Assembly: GCA_963775805.1 (NCBI GenBank) | Contig: CAVZKG010000001.1 | Coordinates: 744,001-808,000 of the forward strand | Length of the DNA stretch: 64,000 nt | DNA from: JAFAMB01 sp963775805 | Lineage (GTDB): Bacteria > Verrucomicrobiota > Verrucomicrobiia > Chthoniobacterales > JAFAMB01 | Direction of reading: 5' to 3' | Part shown: positions 41,562-49,751 of the stretch, one piece after another | Layout: each line of letters opens with the position of its first letter | Position numbering within the stretch: the first letter of the stretch is position 1 | Made by a program: the position numbers and the translations under genes | Notes under the pieces: generated by a model | Told to the model about the DNA's origin: nothing | Seen by the model: only the letters and a program-made list of their open reading frames with translations | Database searches by the model: none

Positions 41562-42344
41562 TCAATGCTGGTCGTACTCATCATTCCGCCGCCACCAGAT
41601 CCCCTCCTCCGCTTCATTGCGCCCGAAGGGACCGCGATCAAGCCATTGATACATCCCCCAGAGTCCGTCCAATCCACGCGCATAAGTGGAATAGGTGTGA
41701 TAGACTTCGCCTTCATCGAGAACAAAGGCGCTCATTCCAGGTCTGTCCCGGGTGTAAGTTGGAACGTCGGTTCCACAGGTCGCCGCGATTTGAGCGACTG
41801 CCTCGGAAACTACTGTGGTCGCGTCCATCGCGTGGCCGCCACATTCATAATTATATTCGATCGTTCCTGCACGCTGCTCCTCCTCGGTGAACGACACGTT
41901 AAAATCGAAGTTGAATTCGCCGCCGACCGACGAGGCCCAGGGAAATTTCCAGCCCATTCGCCGCTTGTACGCCCGCAACTTCGCCAGAGGGGCACGCGAC
42001 ACCGCCGTCAAAGTGACGTCGTGATTCGCCAGATGAATGACGAAGCCGTTGAATCCATCTGCGATCGAAGAGCAAGAGGGGCACCCCGCCGCGTAATCGG
42101 GTCCGAACATGAAATGGTAGACGAGCAGCTGCGAACGGTTCCTGAACAGGTCTTTAAGGAAGGCGCTTCCCTCCTCGGTCTCGAATCGATACTCCTTGTC
42201 TACCCGGACCCAGGGCAGTTCCTGGCGTCGCTGCGCCAACTCATCGCTGCGCCGTGTCAGTTCCTTTTCCGCAGCAAGCAACTCGAGTCGGGCTGCCAGC
42301 CATTCTTTACGTGTTCCGGTAATATGTTTAATTTTGGTCTCCAT
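41562..42344 (-). CDS. DUF899-family thioredoxin-like protein
   Basis: A 260-residue protein of the DUF899 group. RKEWLAARLELLAAEKELTR at the start and LPWVRVDKEYRFET lead into a thioredoxin fold with FGPDYAAGCPSCSSIADGF (Cys88, Cys91). The C-terminus has VYHTYSTYARGLDGLWGMYQ and WLD, also typical. Function in the family is unsettled; redox or dithiol chemistry is assumed. It is divergent from the HTH regulator gene at 42422 with a 77-base gap, so shared control is likely. Confidence 0.88.
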   Translation of the reverse strand: METKIKHITGTRKEWLAARLELLAAEKELTRRSDELAQRRQELPWVRVDKEYRFETEEGSAFLKDLFRNRSQLLVYHFMFGPDYAAGCPSCSSIADGFNGFVIHLANHDVTLTAVSRAPLAKLRAYKRRMGWKFPWASSVGGEFNFDFNVSFTEEEQRAGTIEYNYECGGHAMDATTVVSEAVAQIAATCGTDVPTYTRDRPGMSAFVLDEGEVYHTYSTYARGLDGLWGMYQWLDRGPFGRNEAEEGIWWRRNDEYDQH

Positions 42345-42421
42345 AGAGTCTCTTTCTTTGTTGTCAAAACGACCTGCTGGTTGGTGGTCGTCAGATAGGC
42401 TACCGTTAGGAATTGGCTAGC

Positions 42422-43675
42422 GTGAGTGACAAGTGTGGCGCGATTAAGAACGAAGACGATTTGGAAATCGCAGCTGCGGCGCGGGCACTTGCGGCGGGGG
42501 ATCCTCTGGCGGCACTGAACCTGGTTGCGTTGCGTGCCGATGCTCCTGGCCTTGCACTTCGAGGTATCGCCATGGCGCGGCTCGGCGATCTCGCTCGAGC
42601 GAAGGTCCTTCTGCGAAGTGCAGCGCGCGCATTCGGCTCAAGAGACCCGCTGAAACGCGCCCGGTGTGTTGTTGCCGAAGCCGAGATTGCCCTCGTTTCA
42701 CGCGACCTAAGCTGGCCTGCAAAATCGCTTGAAGCTGCCCAGGTCACACTCAAAAAGCATGGAGACCGGGCAAATTCCACGCACGCACGCTATCTGGAAG
42801 TGCGACGCTGTTTGCTAATCGGCCACCTCGACGAAGCAGAGCAAGCGCTCGCCAAGCTCGACTTCTTCCCTTTTCCTCCTGCATTGAAAACAGTTCACGA
42901 ACTTGTCGTAGCCGGAATCGCGATGCGACGCCTTCAGATTAAAACCGCGCGCGCGGCTCTGGCTCGAGCCGAAGCAGCCGCACACCGCGCGGGTATCCCT
43001 GCGTTGACTGCCGAAGTCGAAAGTGCATCGCTCGTTCTGAGCGCACCCGCCGCACGATTGATTGAGCAAGGCAAAGAACGATTCATCCAACTGGACGAAG
43101 TTGAGCGTTTACTCGCGTCCGAGACACTCGTAGTGGACGCTTGCCGTTTTGTCGTGCGCATCGGGCGCGCTGTAGTTTCACTCACAAAACGTCCTGTATT
43201 GTTTGCGCTTGCGCGGGCGCTGGCTGAAGCGTGGCCTCTCGATGTGCCGCGGAGCACACTTCTTGCAAGGGCGTTTCAGGCAAGGTTCGCAGACGAATCG
43301 CATCGGACCCGGTTACGAGTCGAAATTGGCCGGCTCCGAAGAGCCATTCGGATTTTTGCCGATGTGCGCGCGACCAGACAAGGATTCACCCTCGTCCCGC
43401 ACCACACGCGTGAGGTTGCCGTCTTAGCGCGGCCGATGGAGGAGGAGCATGCCGAGGTGCTTGCTCTTCTTGCCGATGGCGAGACCTGGTCGAGCTCCGG
43501 ACTTGCACTTGCGCTTGGAATCAGTCAGCGAACCGTCCAGCGCGCCCTCGACTCGCTCGAGGAATCCGGCAGGGTTCAACCATTCGGCCGCGGGCGCGCT
43601 CGTCGATGGACGACTCCGCCCATGCCGGGATTCACGACGACATTGTTACTCCCCGCACCGCTCCCAATTGGTTAG
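42422..43675 (+). CDS. HTH transcriptional regulator with helical-repeat N-terminus
   Basis: GTG at 42422 was chosen because GTTAGGA lies at a proper distance; a TTG nine bases earlier is also open. The 417-residue protein has TPR-like helices through about residue 260 (for example LALRGIAMARLGDLARAKVL). A DNA-binding winged segment follows (STLLARAFQARFADESHRTR), and a C-terminal HTH reads SSGLALALGISQRTVQRALD. Alanine and arginine content and codon bias are much GC-richer than the region. It stands between DUF899 (divergent) and a beta-propeller gene (nine bases downstream), and probably regulates both. Confidence 0.78.
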   Translation: MSDKCGAIKNEDDLEIAAAARALAAGDPLAALNLVALRADAPGLALRGIAMARLGDLARAKVLLRSAARAFGSRDPLKRARCVVAEAEIALVSRDLSWPAKSLEAAQVTLKKHGDRANSTHARYLEVRRCLLIGHLDEAEQALAKLDFFPFPPALKTVHELVVAGIAMRRLQIKTARAALARAEAAAHRAGIPALTAEVESASLVLSAPAARLIEQGKERFIQLDEVERLLASETLVVDACRFVVRIGRAVVSLTKRPVLFALARALAEAWPLDVPRSTLLARAFQARFADESHRTRLRVEIGRLRRAIRIFADVRATRQGFTLVPHHTREVAVLARPMEEEHAEVLALLADGETWSSSGLALALGISQRTVQRALDSLEESGRVQPFGRGRARRWTTPPMPGFTTTLLLPAPLPIG

Positions 43676-43684
43676 CCTTGTGAA

Positions 43685-44338
43685 ATGACAACTAAATCAA
43701 AAGCCGAGATCGTCCGCGAGTATGGCCCTTTCCCAGGCGCGGAACGCGTCAACGGCGTTACTTTCGACGGAACACAGGTCTGGTTTGCGGCTGATGACAA
43801 GATCTGTTCCTTGGATCCGGCGAGCGGCAAATTGGGACGCTCGATTAATGTAGACGCTTACGCAGGGAGTGCGTTCGACGGTCAGTATTTGTATCAAATC
43901 TCCGAGGGTCGGATCCAAAAACTCGACCCGAACACAGGGCAGGTGCTCGGCACAATCCCGGCGCCGCCTGGCGGCAAACATTCGGGCCTCGCATGGGCCG
44001 AAGGATCGCTCTGGGTTGGTCTGTATGACGACAAGAAAATCCATCAAGTCGATCCTCAGACAGGGGAAGTCCTGCGAACGATTGAAACAAACCGTTTTGT
44101 CACCGGTGTTACCTGGGTGGATGGCGAACTTTGGCATGCCACATGGGACGATGACGGAAGCGATTTGCGACAACTCGATCCGGCGACAGGCGAGGTCCTG
44201 CAGAGCCTCGAGATGCCAGAAGAAATCGGCATTTCCGGCCTCGAGTCCGACGGAGGCGGCCAGTTCTTTTGTGGAGGCGGAGGAAGCGGGAAATTGCGAG
44301 TTGTTCGAAGGCCGAAGCGGAGTTCCGGACGAGGCTAG
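43685..44338 (+). CDS. Glutamine-cyclotransferase-like beta-propeller protein
   Basis: A 217-residue protein made of repeated blades: GTQVWFAADDKICSLDPASG, YLYQISEGRIQKLDPNTGQV, EGSLWVGLYDDKKIHQVDPQ and GELWHATWDDDGSDLRQLDP. The repeat 'LDP.TG.VL..I' resembles glutaminyl-peptide cyclotransferase-type five-bladed propellers and Vgb-like lyases. No signal peptide is visible. It follows the HTH regulator by nine bases and is likely co-transcribed. Enzymatic activity is not certain. Confidence 0.8.
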   Translation: MTTKSKAEIVREYGPFPGAERVNGVTFDGTQVWFAADDKICSLDPASGKLGRSINVDAYAGSAFDGQYLYQISEGRIQKLDPNTGQVLGTIPAPPGGKHSGLAWAEGSLWVGLYDDKKIHQVDPQTGEVLRTIETNRFVTGVTWVDGELWHATWDDDGSDLRQLDPATGEVLQSLEMPEEIGISGLESDGGGQFFCGGGGSGKLRVVRRPKRSSGRG

Positions 44339-44414
44339 AGGCAGAAAGCAGCGAGCCCGGAGATACTTTCGCGGAACTCGCGTGCTTAGCATCCATATCT
44401 AAGGAGGAAACGGA

Positions 44415-44528
44415 ATGAAGAAAATCGTCAGCGAAGAAAACCAGAGAAACGTCTTGTGTTCTGACCGGCATGACCGAGTATGCGGCGTTCGTTTGTTTTT
44501 GTTCATAGCGCGGAAGATCGTCGATTGA
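44415..44528 (+). CDS. 37-residue frame behind a strong Shine-Dalgarno
   Basis: AAGGAGG at 44401-44407 stands seven bases before ATG 44415, the clearest ribosome site in this part of the window. The product begins MKKIVSEENQRNVLCSDRHD and ends FLFIARKIVD. It may be a genuine small protein, a leader peptide, or the start of a gene now cut short. No family is recognised. Confidence 0.35.
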   Translation: MKKIVSEENQRNVLCSDRHDRVCGVRLFLFIARKIVD

Positions 44529-44604
44529 ATTCCTCAAAGGTGATTTGAACTCCCGGCTCTCGGGAACGGCTTTGTATCTGGCATTCGTTCCATCACCAAT
44601 ATAT

Positions 44605-44886
44605 ATGAAACTTTACGTAGGTAATCTCTCCTTTAGCACCACCGATCCTGATCTGAAGGATCTTTTCGCACCGTACGGAAACGTAACGGACGTGCATCTT
44701 GTCACCGACCGCATGTCGGGCGACTCGCGCGGATTCGCCTTTGTGACAATGAGCAGCGCCGCAGAAGGAAAAGCCGCAATTGCCGGTTTATCGGGCAAAA
44801 GCGTGGACGGCCGTAGTCTTACCGTCAATGAAGCCCGGCCGAAGACTGAAGGGGCGAAAGGCCCTTTCACCAAATCGCGCCGGTAG
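44605..44886 (+). CDS. RRM-domain RNA-binding protein
   Basis: Start at ATG 44605; an in-frame upstream extension is not RRM-like. The 93-residue protein is a single RRM with RNP2 KLYVGNLSF at the start and RNP1 SRGFAFVTM in the middle, and a basic tail (GPFTKSRR). Such single-RRM proteins are common in Verrucomicrobiota, Bacteroidota and cyanobacteria and bind single-stranded RNA, often in the cold. Two hairpins follow before infA. Confidence 0.92.
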   Translation: MKLYVGNLSFSTTDPDLKDLFAPYGNVTDVHLVTDRMSGDSRGFAFVTMSSAAEGKAAIAGLSGKSVDGRSLTVNEARPKTEGAKGPFTKSRR

Positions 44887-44935
44887 ACGCACTCCTGTCT
44901 CACGCAGGCGGATTTTCTCCGAACCCGTCCGCCGT

Positions 44936-44985
44936 CCGTTCCTGAAGAGGAACGGCTAATACACACGCCGTCTACGGGAGACGGC
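44936..44985 (+). terminator. Tandem hairpins between the RRM gene and infA
   Basis: CCGTTCCT/AGGAACGG (44936-44943 with 44948-44955) forms an eight-base stem with loop GAAG. GCCGTCT/AGACGGC (44967-44973 with 44979-44985) forms a seven-base stem with five-base loop. Neither has a T-tract. They may stop or slow the RRM transcript, or form an infA leader. Confidence 0.45.
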
Positions 44986-45038
44986 GATGTGATCGATCAA
45001 ATCACTACGCCGGCCCTGCCCAGCAGAACTTAGATACC

Positions 45039-45254
45039 ATGCCTACTGAGAACGCTATTGTCGTTGAGGGAAGAATCATCGCTGTCCTGCCTGGAACAAT
45101 GTTTCGAGTGGAACTTCCCAATCAGCACGTTGTTCTTGCCCATATCTCTGGGAAGATGAGAAAGCGATATATACGTTTGACCGTGGGAGATCGAGTAAGG
45201 ATGGAAATGTCTCCTTACGACGTGAACAAAGCGCGCATTGTTTACCGGCTCTGA
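45039..45254 (+). CDS. infA: Translation initiation factor IF-1
   Basis: Seventy-one residues with the S1/OB fold: VVEGRIIAVLPGTMFRVELP, VLAHISGKMRKRYIRLTVGD and RVRMEMSPYDVNKARIVYR. It binds the ribosomal A site with IF-2 and IF-3. The length is standard. Here it stands alone, outside a ribosomal-protein operon. Its TGA shares the palindrome TGATCA with the stop codon of the convergent DUF3820 gene. Confidence 0.96.
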   Translation: MPTENAIVVEGRIIAVLPGTMFRVELPNQHVVLAHISGKMRKRYIRLTVGDRVRMEMSPYDVNKARIVYRL

Positions 45255-45274
45255 TCAGATCCGCTGATCTTTTT
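45253..45274 (+). terminator. Rho-independent terminator of infA
   Basis: GATCAG (45253-45258) pairs with CTGATC (45264-45269) over loop ATCCG and is followed by TTTTT at 45270-45274. The stem includes the infA stop codon and the 3' end of the convergent gene. Confidence 0.55.
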
Positions 45275-45590
45275 CGCCGCGATAAAACCGGATAGGAGCG
45301 CGCCGTTCTCGGAGATCGGTACGGCCACCTCGTTTCCGGCGCTCGGCGTCGAAGATTTCGTCGCACCCGTCCACTTTGAGCTGGTGCGTGATTCGAAGCA
45401 GCTCGCCGATCCGGCCTTTGGGAAAGCCTTTCGTGGCGAACCACTGCAGATATTCAACCGGCAAATCGAACAGCGGCACGCCGGACGGGGGAAAGTTTCC
45501 CGGTCCGAATTTCCCGAAAGGCATGCGCACTTCGACGATTTCTTTCAGATCGGCAGCAAGCCAATCGCGCAAATTTTCGTCCAGAGGCAT
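45255..45590 (-). CDS. DUF3820-family protein
   Basis: Start at the ATG giving MPLDENLRDWLAADLKEIVE; the in-frame extension upstream is cysteine/serine-rich and doubtful. The 111 residues contain VRMPFGKFGPGNFPPSGVP and FDLPVEYLQWFATKGFPKGR, the DUF3820 signature (MPFGK..G..L.D.P..YL.WF...G.P.G.L). The family is sometimes described as a quorum-regulated factor or exonuclease-associated module; function is unsettled. It converges exactly onto infA with no gap. Confidence 0.75.
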   Translation of the reverse strand: MPLDENLRDWLAADLKEIVEVRMPFGKFGPGNFPPSGVPLFDLPVEYLQWFATKGFPKGRIGELLRITHQLKVDGCDEIFDAERRKRGGRTDLRERRAPIRFYRGEKDQRI

Positions 45591-45732
45591 TTCGTCTGAA
45601 TCTGCGATTTTAGCGGAGCCTGCGCACGATCCTGCAGATCCTGAACAGATCTTTGCGGCACGTCTGCTAAATAATCGTGCTTGCCAGGCAACTTCTAGTT
45701 CGATCACGCATTGGTTTGAAAATGCTTCAACG

Positions 45733-47277
45733 TCACGGAAGCAACATAAACACTAGTCCACTGATCAATGTCGGTGCCACCGCAGCAGCAAAAAGGTAAA
45801 GCGGCGATATTCCGGTGTCTCCAAAACGAGATGCGAGAATCGATTGCCCAGCGGGATTTGGAGAGTTGGCGATGACGGTCAAACCGCCGCCAGTCACCGC
45901 TCCTACCATTACCGCATATTTCAGAGAGTCAGAAAATCCTGGAACAAGCGAAGCGAGATAGGTAACCGCTGCGTTGTCATTAAAAGCGGTAAGAATCGTA
46001 GAGCTGATCATTAAAGGCCAACGAGACAACGCAGCCAGAAGGGGTGCAATCCACCATTGTTGGCAACCGCCATGAATGATAAGGGCTGCAAGGAAAAATC
46101 CGACGAGCAACGGCGGCCGTAGCGCGATCGCCCGCTGGTTCAGTCGCGTGGCCGAGACAAAGGCGAGAAAGAATAAAAGGCCCAGAATGACAAGAACCGG
46201 GTAGTGGGCGTTAATCACTGTCCAACATAGGAAAAGGAGGTGAATCATTGTGATGCCCCAGGGAATCGCCCGGACCTGTTCCTCTTTCTCTTCAACTTCC
46301 GGCGTACCCCGCCCAATTTTGGCGAATTCCTTCCGAAACAGTGTTAGGTAAAGCAGATTCGAAAGAATGATCCCGATTACTGCCTTCCAACCAAATTTGG
46401 TCAGCATGTATGGCAGGTCCCAGTTCCATCGGGTGGCGACGATGACGACTGGGGGAGAAGCAAACTGAGTCAATACTCCTCCGACTGAGACATTGACGAA
46501 CAATAATCCTAAGGTCGCATACTTTAATGGTTCGGACGGTTTAAGGCTGTAAAACCGGTGACGCAATAAAAGTGCGCAGATCGTCATCGCAGCGGGCCCG
46601 GTAATGAATGATCCTAAGAGAGGTCCCAAAGTTAGAATAGTTAGCCACCAGGAAGAGGGTGTGCCTTTCCCAATCGCCGACACTTTGGCAATGAGGCTCT
46701 CCGTAAACCGAATGATCGGCAATGAACTGGCAATCGTCATAATGACAACGACGAAAATCGCGTCCGTGACGTTAACATTCCCGACATACTCGACCATTGT
46801 AGACCATCCGTGGAATGCAATGATTGAAATGAAGAGCGGGATTAGCCAGATACCGAAGACGGCTTCAACTTCGCTCATGAAATAAAAGAACTGCGCTCTG
46901 AACAGGAGTCGTTCATGTCCTCTACCGGCGTCCGGCAGATCATCCGGATTATGCAGCAAATACTCGATGGCGTCGTACGCTTGCTGGTAGTGGTAAGAGA
47001 TCTTGCGAAATTTTGCGACGAGAAACGTGTGAACGATCGCAGCGAAAAAGATAATCGTGACGACCAGATTCAACGGCTCTTGTTGAACGCGCCGTTCAAG
47101 CCTTACGAGAAACGGTTGGCCCTTTTGGTCCTGGTAAACATCGACAGGCAGAGGGAATTGGGTTGCTGATGCCGATGTCCCGCGCTCAGCCGGTGTGGCT
47201 GCCTCACTCGCTAGGCAGAAACAGAATCCCAACAAAACTATCAGGAATGCGCTACTCGGAACCATTCCTGACCCCAT
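45733..47277 (-). CDS. Putative Na+/H+ antiporter (PF07399-like)
   Basis: A 514-residue membrane protein with a cleavable-looking N-terminus (AFLIVLLGFCFCLASEAATP) and about eleven helices. FFAAIVHTFLVAKFRKISYH and GPLLGSFITGPAAMTICALL are typical of the putative antiporter family known from Chlamydiae and Verrucomicrobiota. The C-terminal half has FNDNAAVTYLASLVPGFSD, resembling the ion-site region of NhaD/ArsB-type carriers. It would exchange Na+ for H+ at the inner membrane. Met5 (47265) is an alternative start. Confidence 0.8.
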   Translation of the reverse strand: MGSGMVPSSAFLIVLLGFCFCLASEAATPAERGTSASATQFPLPVDVYQDQKGQPFLVRLERRVQQEPLNLVVTIIFFAAIVHTFLVAKFRKISYHYQQAYDAIEYLLHNPDDLPDAGRGHERLLFRAQFFYFMSEVEAVFGIWLIPLFISIIAFHGWSTMVEYVGNVNVTDAIFVVVIMTIASSLPIIRFTESLIAKVSAIGKGTPSSWWLTILTLGPLLGSFITGPAAMTICALLLRHRFYSLKPSEPLKYATLGLLFVNVSVGGVLTQFASPPVVIVATRWNWDLPYMLTKFGWKAVIGIILSNLLYLTLFRKEFAKIGRGTPEVEEKEEQVRAIPWGITMIHLLFLCWTVINAHYPVLVILGLLFFLAFVSATRLNQRAIALRPPLLVGFFLAALIIHGGCQQWWIAPLLAALSRWPLMISSTILTAFNDNAAVTYLASLVPGFSDSLKYAVMVGAVTGGGLTVIANSPNPAGQSILASRFGDTGISPLYLFAAAVAPTLISGLVFMLLP

Positions 47278-47423
47278 CAGATGCGTAAATGCCCCAGTTC
47301 ATGGATGTGTAACGTTTATCACTGTGGATCGCATTCGTTAAAATGGAATTTAATTCGAAAGCGACTGGCGACTGACTGATAGTCCTGAGACTTCCGGAAC
47401 TATTCCCATCACATCCCAGTTGA

Positions 47424-48023
47424 TCAGTGGGACTGATCAGCACTCCAAATCGTGTTATCGGCGAACACGACTTTGCGTACGATCAACGTGAGTATAACAT
47501 CGTCATGAGGTAAGCTGCGCATTCGCTGCGGGCTGCCCTCGAACATGTTCAAAGGCCAGACACCGGTCTGTTGAGTTGGTGCATCGGCTGGGTAGATCAC
47601 ATCTCGAACCGCACGTACCATCAAGATTTGCTGTCCTAGTCGATCACGAAAGACGAGGGAAGCATCTACTAATTTGATATCTTTGTGAGTCCGATTCTTC
47701 AGGCAGTAACTGATAATGTGCCTTTTATCAAAATCGTATTGAGCATCATTGTATGTGTAGTCCCAGTCTCCAGCGATGACCAAAGGTGAATCAGCTTGTG
47801 GTGTGGGCGAAGGCGTCGCAACGGTCGAAGCCGACTCTTTAGCTTCTTTGAGAGCGATAGCTACCGCCGGGATGTTTTCCAGCTCATTCAGACGATCTTC
47901 CAGCGCTTTAACTCGTTGCTCCAATGTATCGGGCGAAGGAGATGGTGTCTCCGCACTTACCAGCGATGGCGAAGTTGTGAGGCAGAAAGCGAATATCGTC
48001 AGCCATAGATTCCGGGGAGTCAC
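47424..48023 (-). CDS. Secreted hypothetical protein with coiled coil
   Basis: A 199-residue protein. A signal peptide (NLWLTIFAFCLTTSPSLVSA) is followed by a short coiled coil (DTLEQRVKALEDRLNELENI) and a proline-rich linker. A beta-sandwich-like domain follows, with IISYCLKNRTHKDIKLVDAS, LVFRDRLGQQILMVRAV and VVFADNTIW, similar to FxLYD-type domains of envelope proteins. Periplasmic, possibly oligomeric. Function unknown. Confidence 0.7.
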   Translation of the reverse strand: MTPRNLWLTIFAFCLTTSPSLVSAETPSPSPDTLEQRVKALEDRLNELENIPAVAIALKEAKESASTVATPSPTPQADSPLVIAGDWDYTYNDAQYDFDKRHIISYCLKNRTHKDIKLVDASLVFRDRLGQQILMVRAVRDVIYPADAPTQQTGVWPLNMFEGSPQRMRSLPHDDVILTLIVRKVVFADNTIWSADQSH

Positions 48024-48196
48024 AAAATCTGGAAATTACGAAAATTCTAGAAAGAAGTCACGATCATCGTACAAGCTCTTCAGCCCGTGGAAGTTCAATG
48101 CCAACCAAGTGTCTGCGATTATCTCCTTCCTCATACCTTCGCAGATTTAATTGCCACGGAGTGGCAATGTTTCTGAGCCCTCTTCCTTCTTCCTTC

Positions 48197-49591
48197 TTAC
48201 TTCTTCAGCACCTCTTCGGTTTCCACATAACCGTACATCTCGGGCAGGATGAATTTTGCGGAGAGGAATCCGATTAAAGAGAGGATCGAAACCACAAAAG
48301 TTGCGCCGGCTTTGCCAAACGCCTCGCTGACCATCGGGAAGACAAATGCACCGAAAAAGGAGGCTGCCTTAACGAATGCATATCCAAAACCGGAGGCAGT
48401 CGCCTTGAACCTGGCTGGCGCCGCCATCGACGTGATCGTCATTCCATTCGAAGCATCCCAGTAGTGGCCCCACATAAGAATGCAGGCACCAATGACGATG
48501 AAGATTTTCCAGTCATTCTGGATTGCAAATCCGCCGATCAAAAGCCCCAGGAAGGCCAGCCCGAAACCCCACATCGCAACACCACGATGCCCAATCTTGG
48601 CGAGCATCAGCGGCGCAACATAACCGGAAACCGTCCCAAGACAAAAAATCAACGCGGTCACGAGATTTGTGCCGACAAGATTGCCACCGGAGGAGACTCC
48701 AACACCCGAGAGAACCAGGATAACCGGAAGATAAAACCCCCAGGCGGCAAATTCCGCCCCCTGGCAGGCGTTGGAAATCCAGCCAAAAATCGTGGCGCGC
48801 TTCTTGATCGGATCGGACCAGATGACCTTCAGGAAGTCGCCCAGTTTCGGTTTCTCAAGCCGCACATCCTCATTGGGCAGCATATCCAATGAATCGTCGA
48901 ATAACTGTTTGGAGACTTCCTTGGCCTTCACAAATTGACCGCGTTGCAAAAGCGACAACGGCGTTTCGGGAAGATTCAGCCGCCCCAACAACAGGACAAT
49001 CGCCGGGACAGCGCCCAGAGCCAGCGCGGCGCGCCACAAAATCCAGTGCGGCATGCCCGTACAGTACATAATGGTGATTGCGATGATCGAGAACACCTCC
49101 CCTAACCCGAACATGAATTGCCAGCGGCTCCCCATTTCCTCCCGTTTACCTTTGGACATCGACTCCATGATGTAAGCGTATCCATTGGAGATATCGCTCC
49201 CGAGCGGGATACCAATCAGTAGGCGCAACACAATGAGATCCCAGATGTTTCTCGAAAACCCCTGGGCGATCGCGAGTACGATGAATAGGACCATCGTCAG
49301 AATGAAAACCTTCTTGCGTCCTAAAAGATCGGCGACGATTCCCCCTAGAAGAGCTCCGGCAAGCGCTCCACCCTGAACCGCTGCCGTGACCAGCCCAAGT
49401 TGAACCGCATTCGGGTGATACTCGGCATTAATGAAGATGAGAACGAAGGCAATTGCATAGAGATCCCAGGCTTCAATCAGGATGGTGGCAATCATCATCC
49501 ATCCGCCCGTATTGCTTGATGCTGTCCCTGGTTTATTGAGCAATATTCGGGTTGCCTCGTCGGACAATCGTCGAATCGTTGTCTGGTCCAT
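48197..49591 (-). CDS. MFS transporter, sugar/metabolite:H+ symporter type
   Basis: A 464-residue transporter with twelve helices. GGIVADLLGRKKVFILTMVL after TM2 is the MFS signature loop, and RLLIGIPLGSDISNGYAYIM is the TM4-5 sugar-porter pattern. LNLPETPLSLLQRGQFVKAK precedes the central loop. Divergent from galM (160-base gap), so a role in monosaccharide uptake is plausible, perhaps galactose. A substrate cannot be read from sequence. Confidence 0.88.
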   Translation of the reverse strand: MDQTTIRRLSDEATRILLNKPGTASSNTGGWMMIATILIEAWDLYAIAFVLIFINAEYHPNAVQLGLVTAAVQGGALAGALLGGIVADLLGRKKVFILTMVLFIVLAIAQGFSRNIWDLIVLRLLIGIPLGSDISNGYAYIMESMSKGKREEMGSRWQFMFGLGEVFSIIAITIMYCTGMPHWILWRAALALGAVPAIVLLLGRLNLPETPLSLLQRGQFVKAKEVSKQLFDDSLDMLPNEDVRLEKPKLGDFLKVIWSDPIKKRATIFGWISNACQGAEFAAWGFYLPVILVLSGVGVSSGGNLVGTNLVTALIFCLGTVSGYVAPLMLAKIGHRGVAMWGFGLAFLGLLIGGFAIQNDWKIFIVIGACILMWGHYWDASNGMTITSMAAPARFKATASGFGYAFVKAASFFGAFVFPMVSEAFGKAGATFVVSILSLIGFLSAKFILPEMYGYVETEEVLKK

Positions 49592-49751
49592 ACAATGTTT
49601 CGTAGGGGGTATCGGGTGGCCGTCGGCAAAGCCAAGTGTTGCGCCCTAGTTAAACGCCAGAATGTGCTCTCAAGCAATCCACGATTTAATTGCAATAATC
49701 GTTGCGACTCGGTCTTGCCTCCCGGTTGCCAGAAGCGATATCGATTAAGTT

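Noticed and set aside
41565..42398. 277-codon plus frame opposite the DUF899 gene
   Set aside because: Arg/Pro-rich shadow of a recognised protein.
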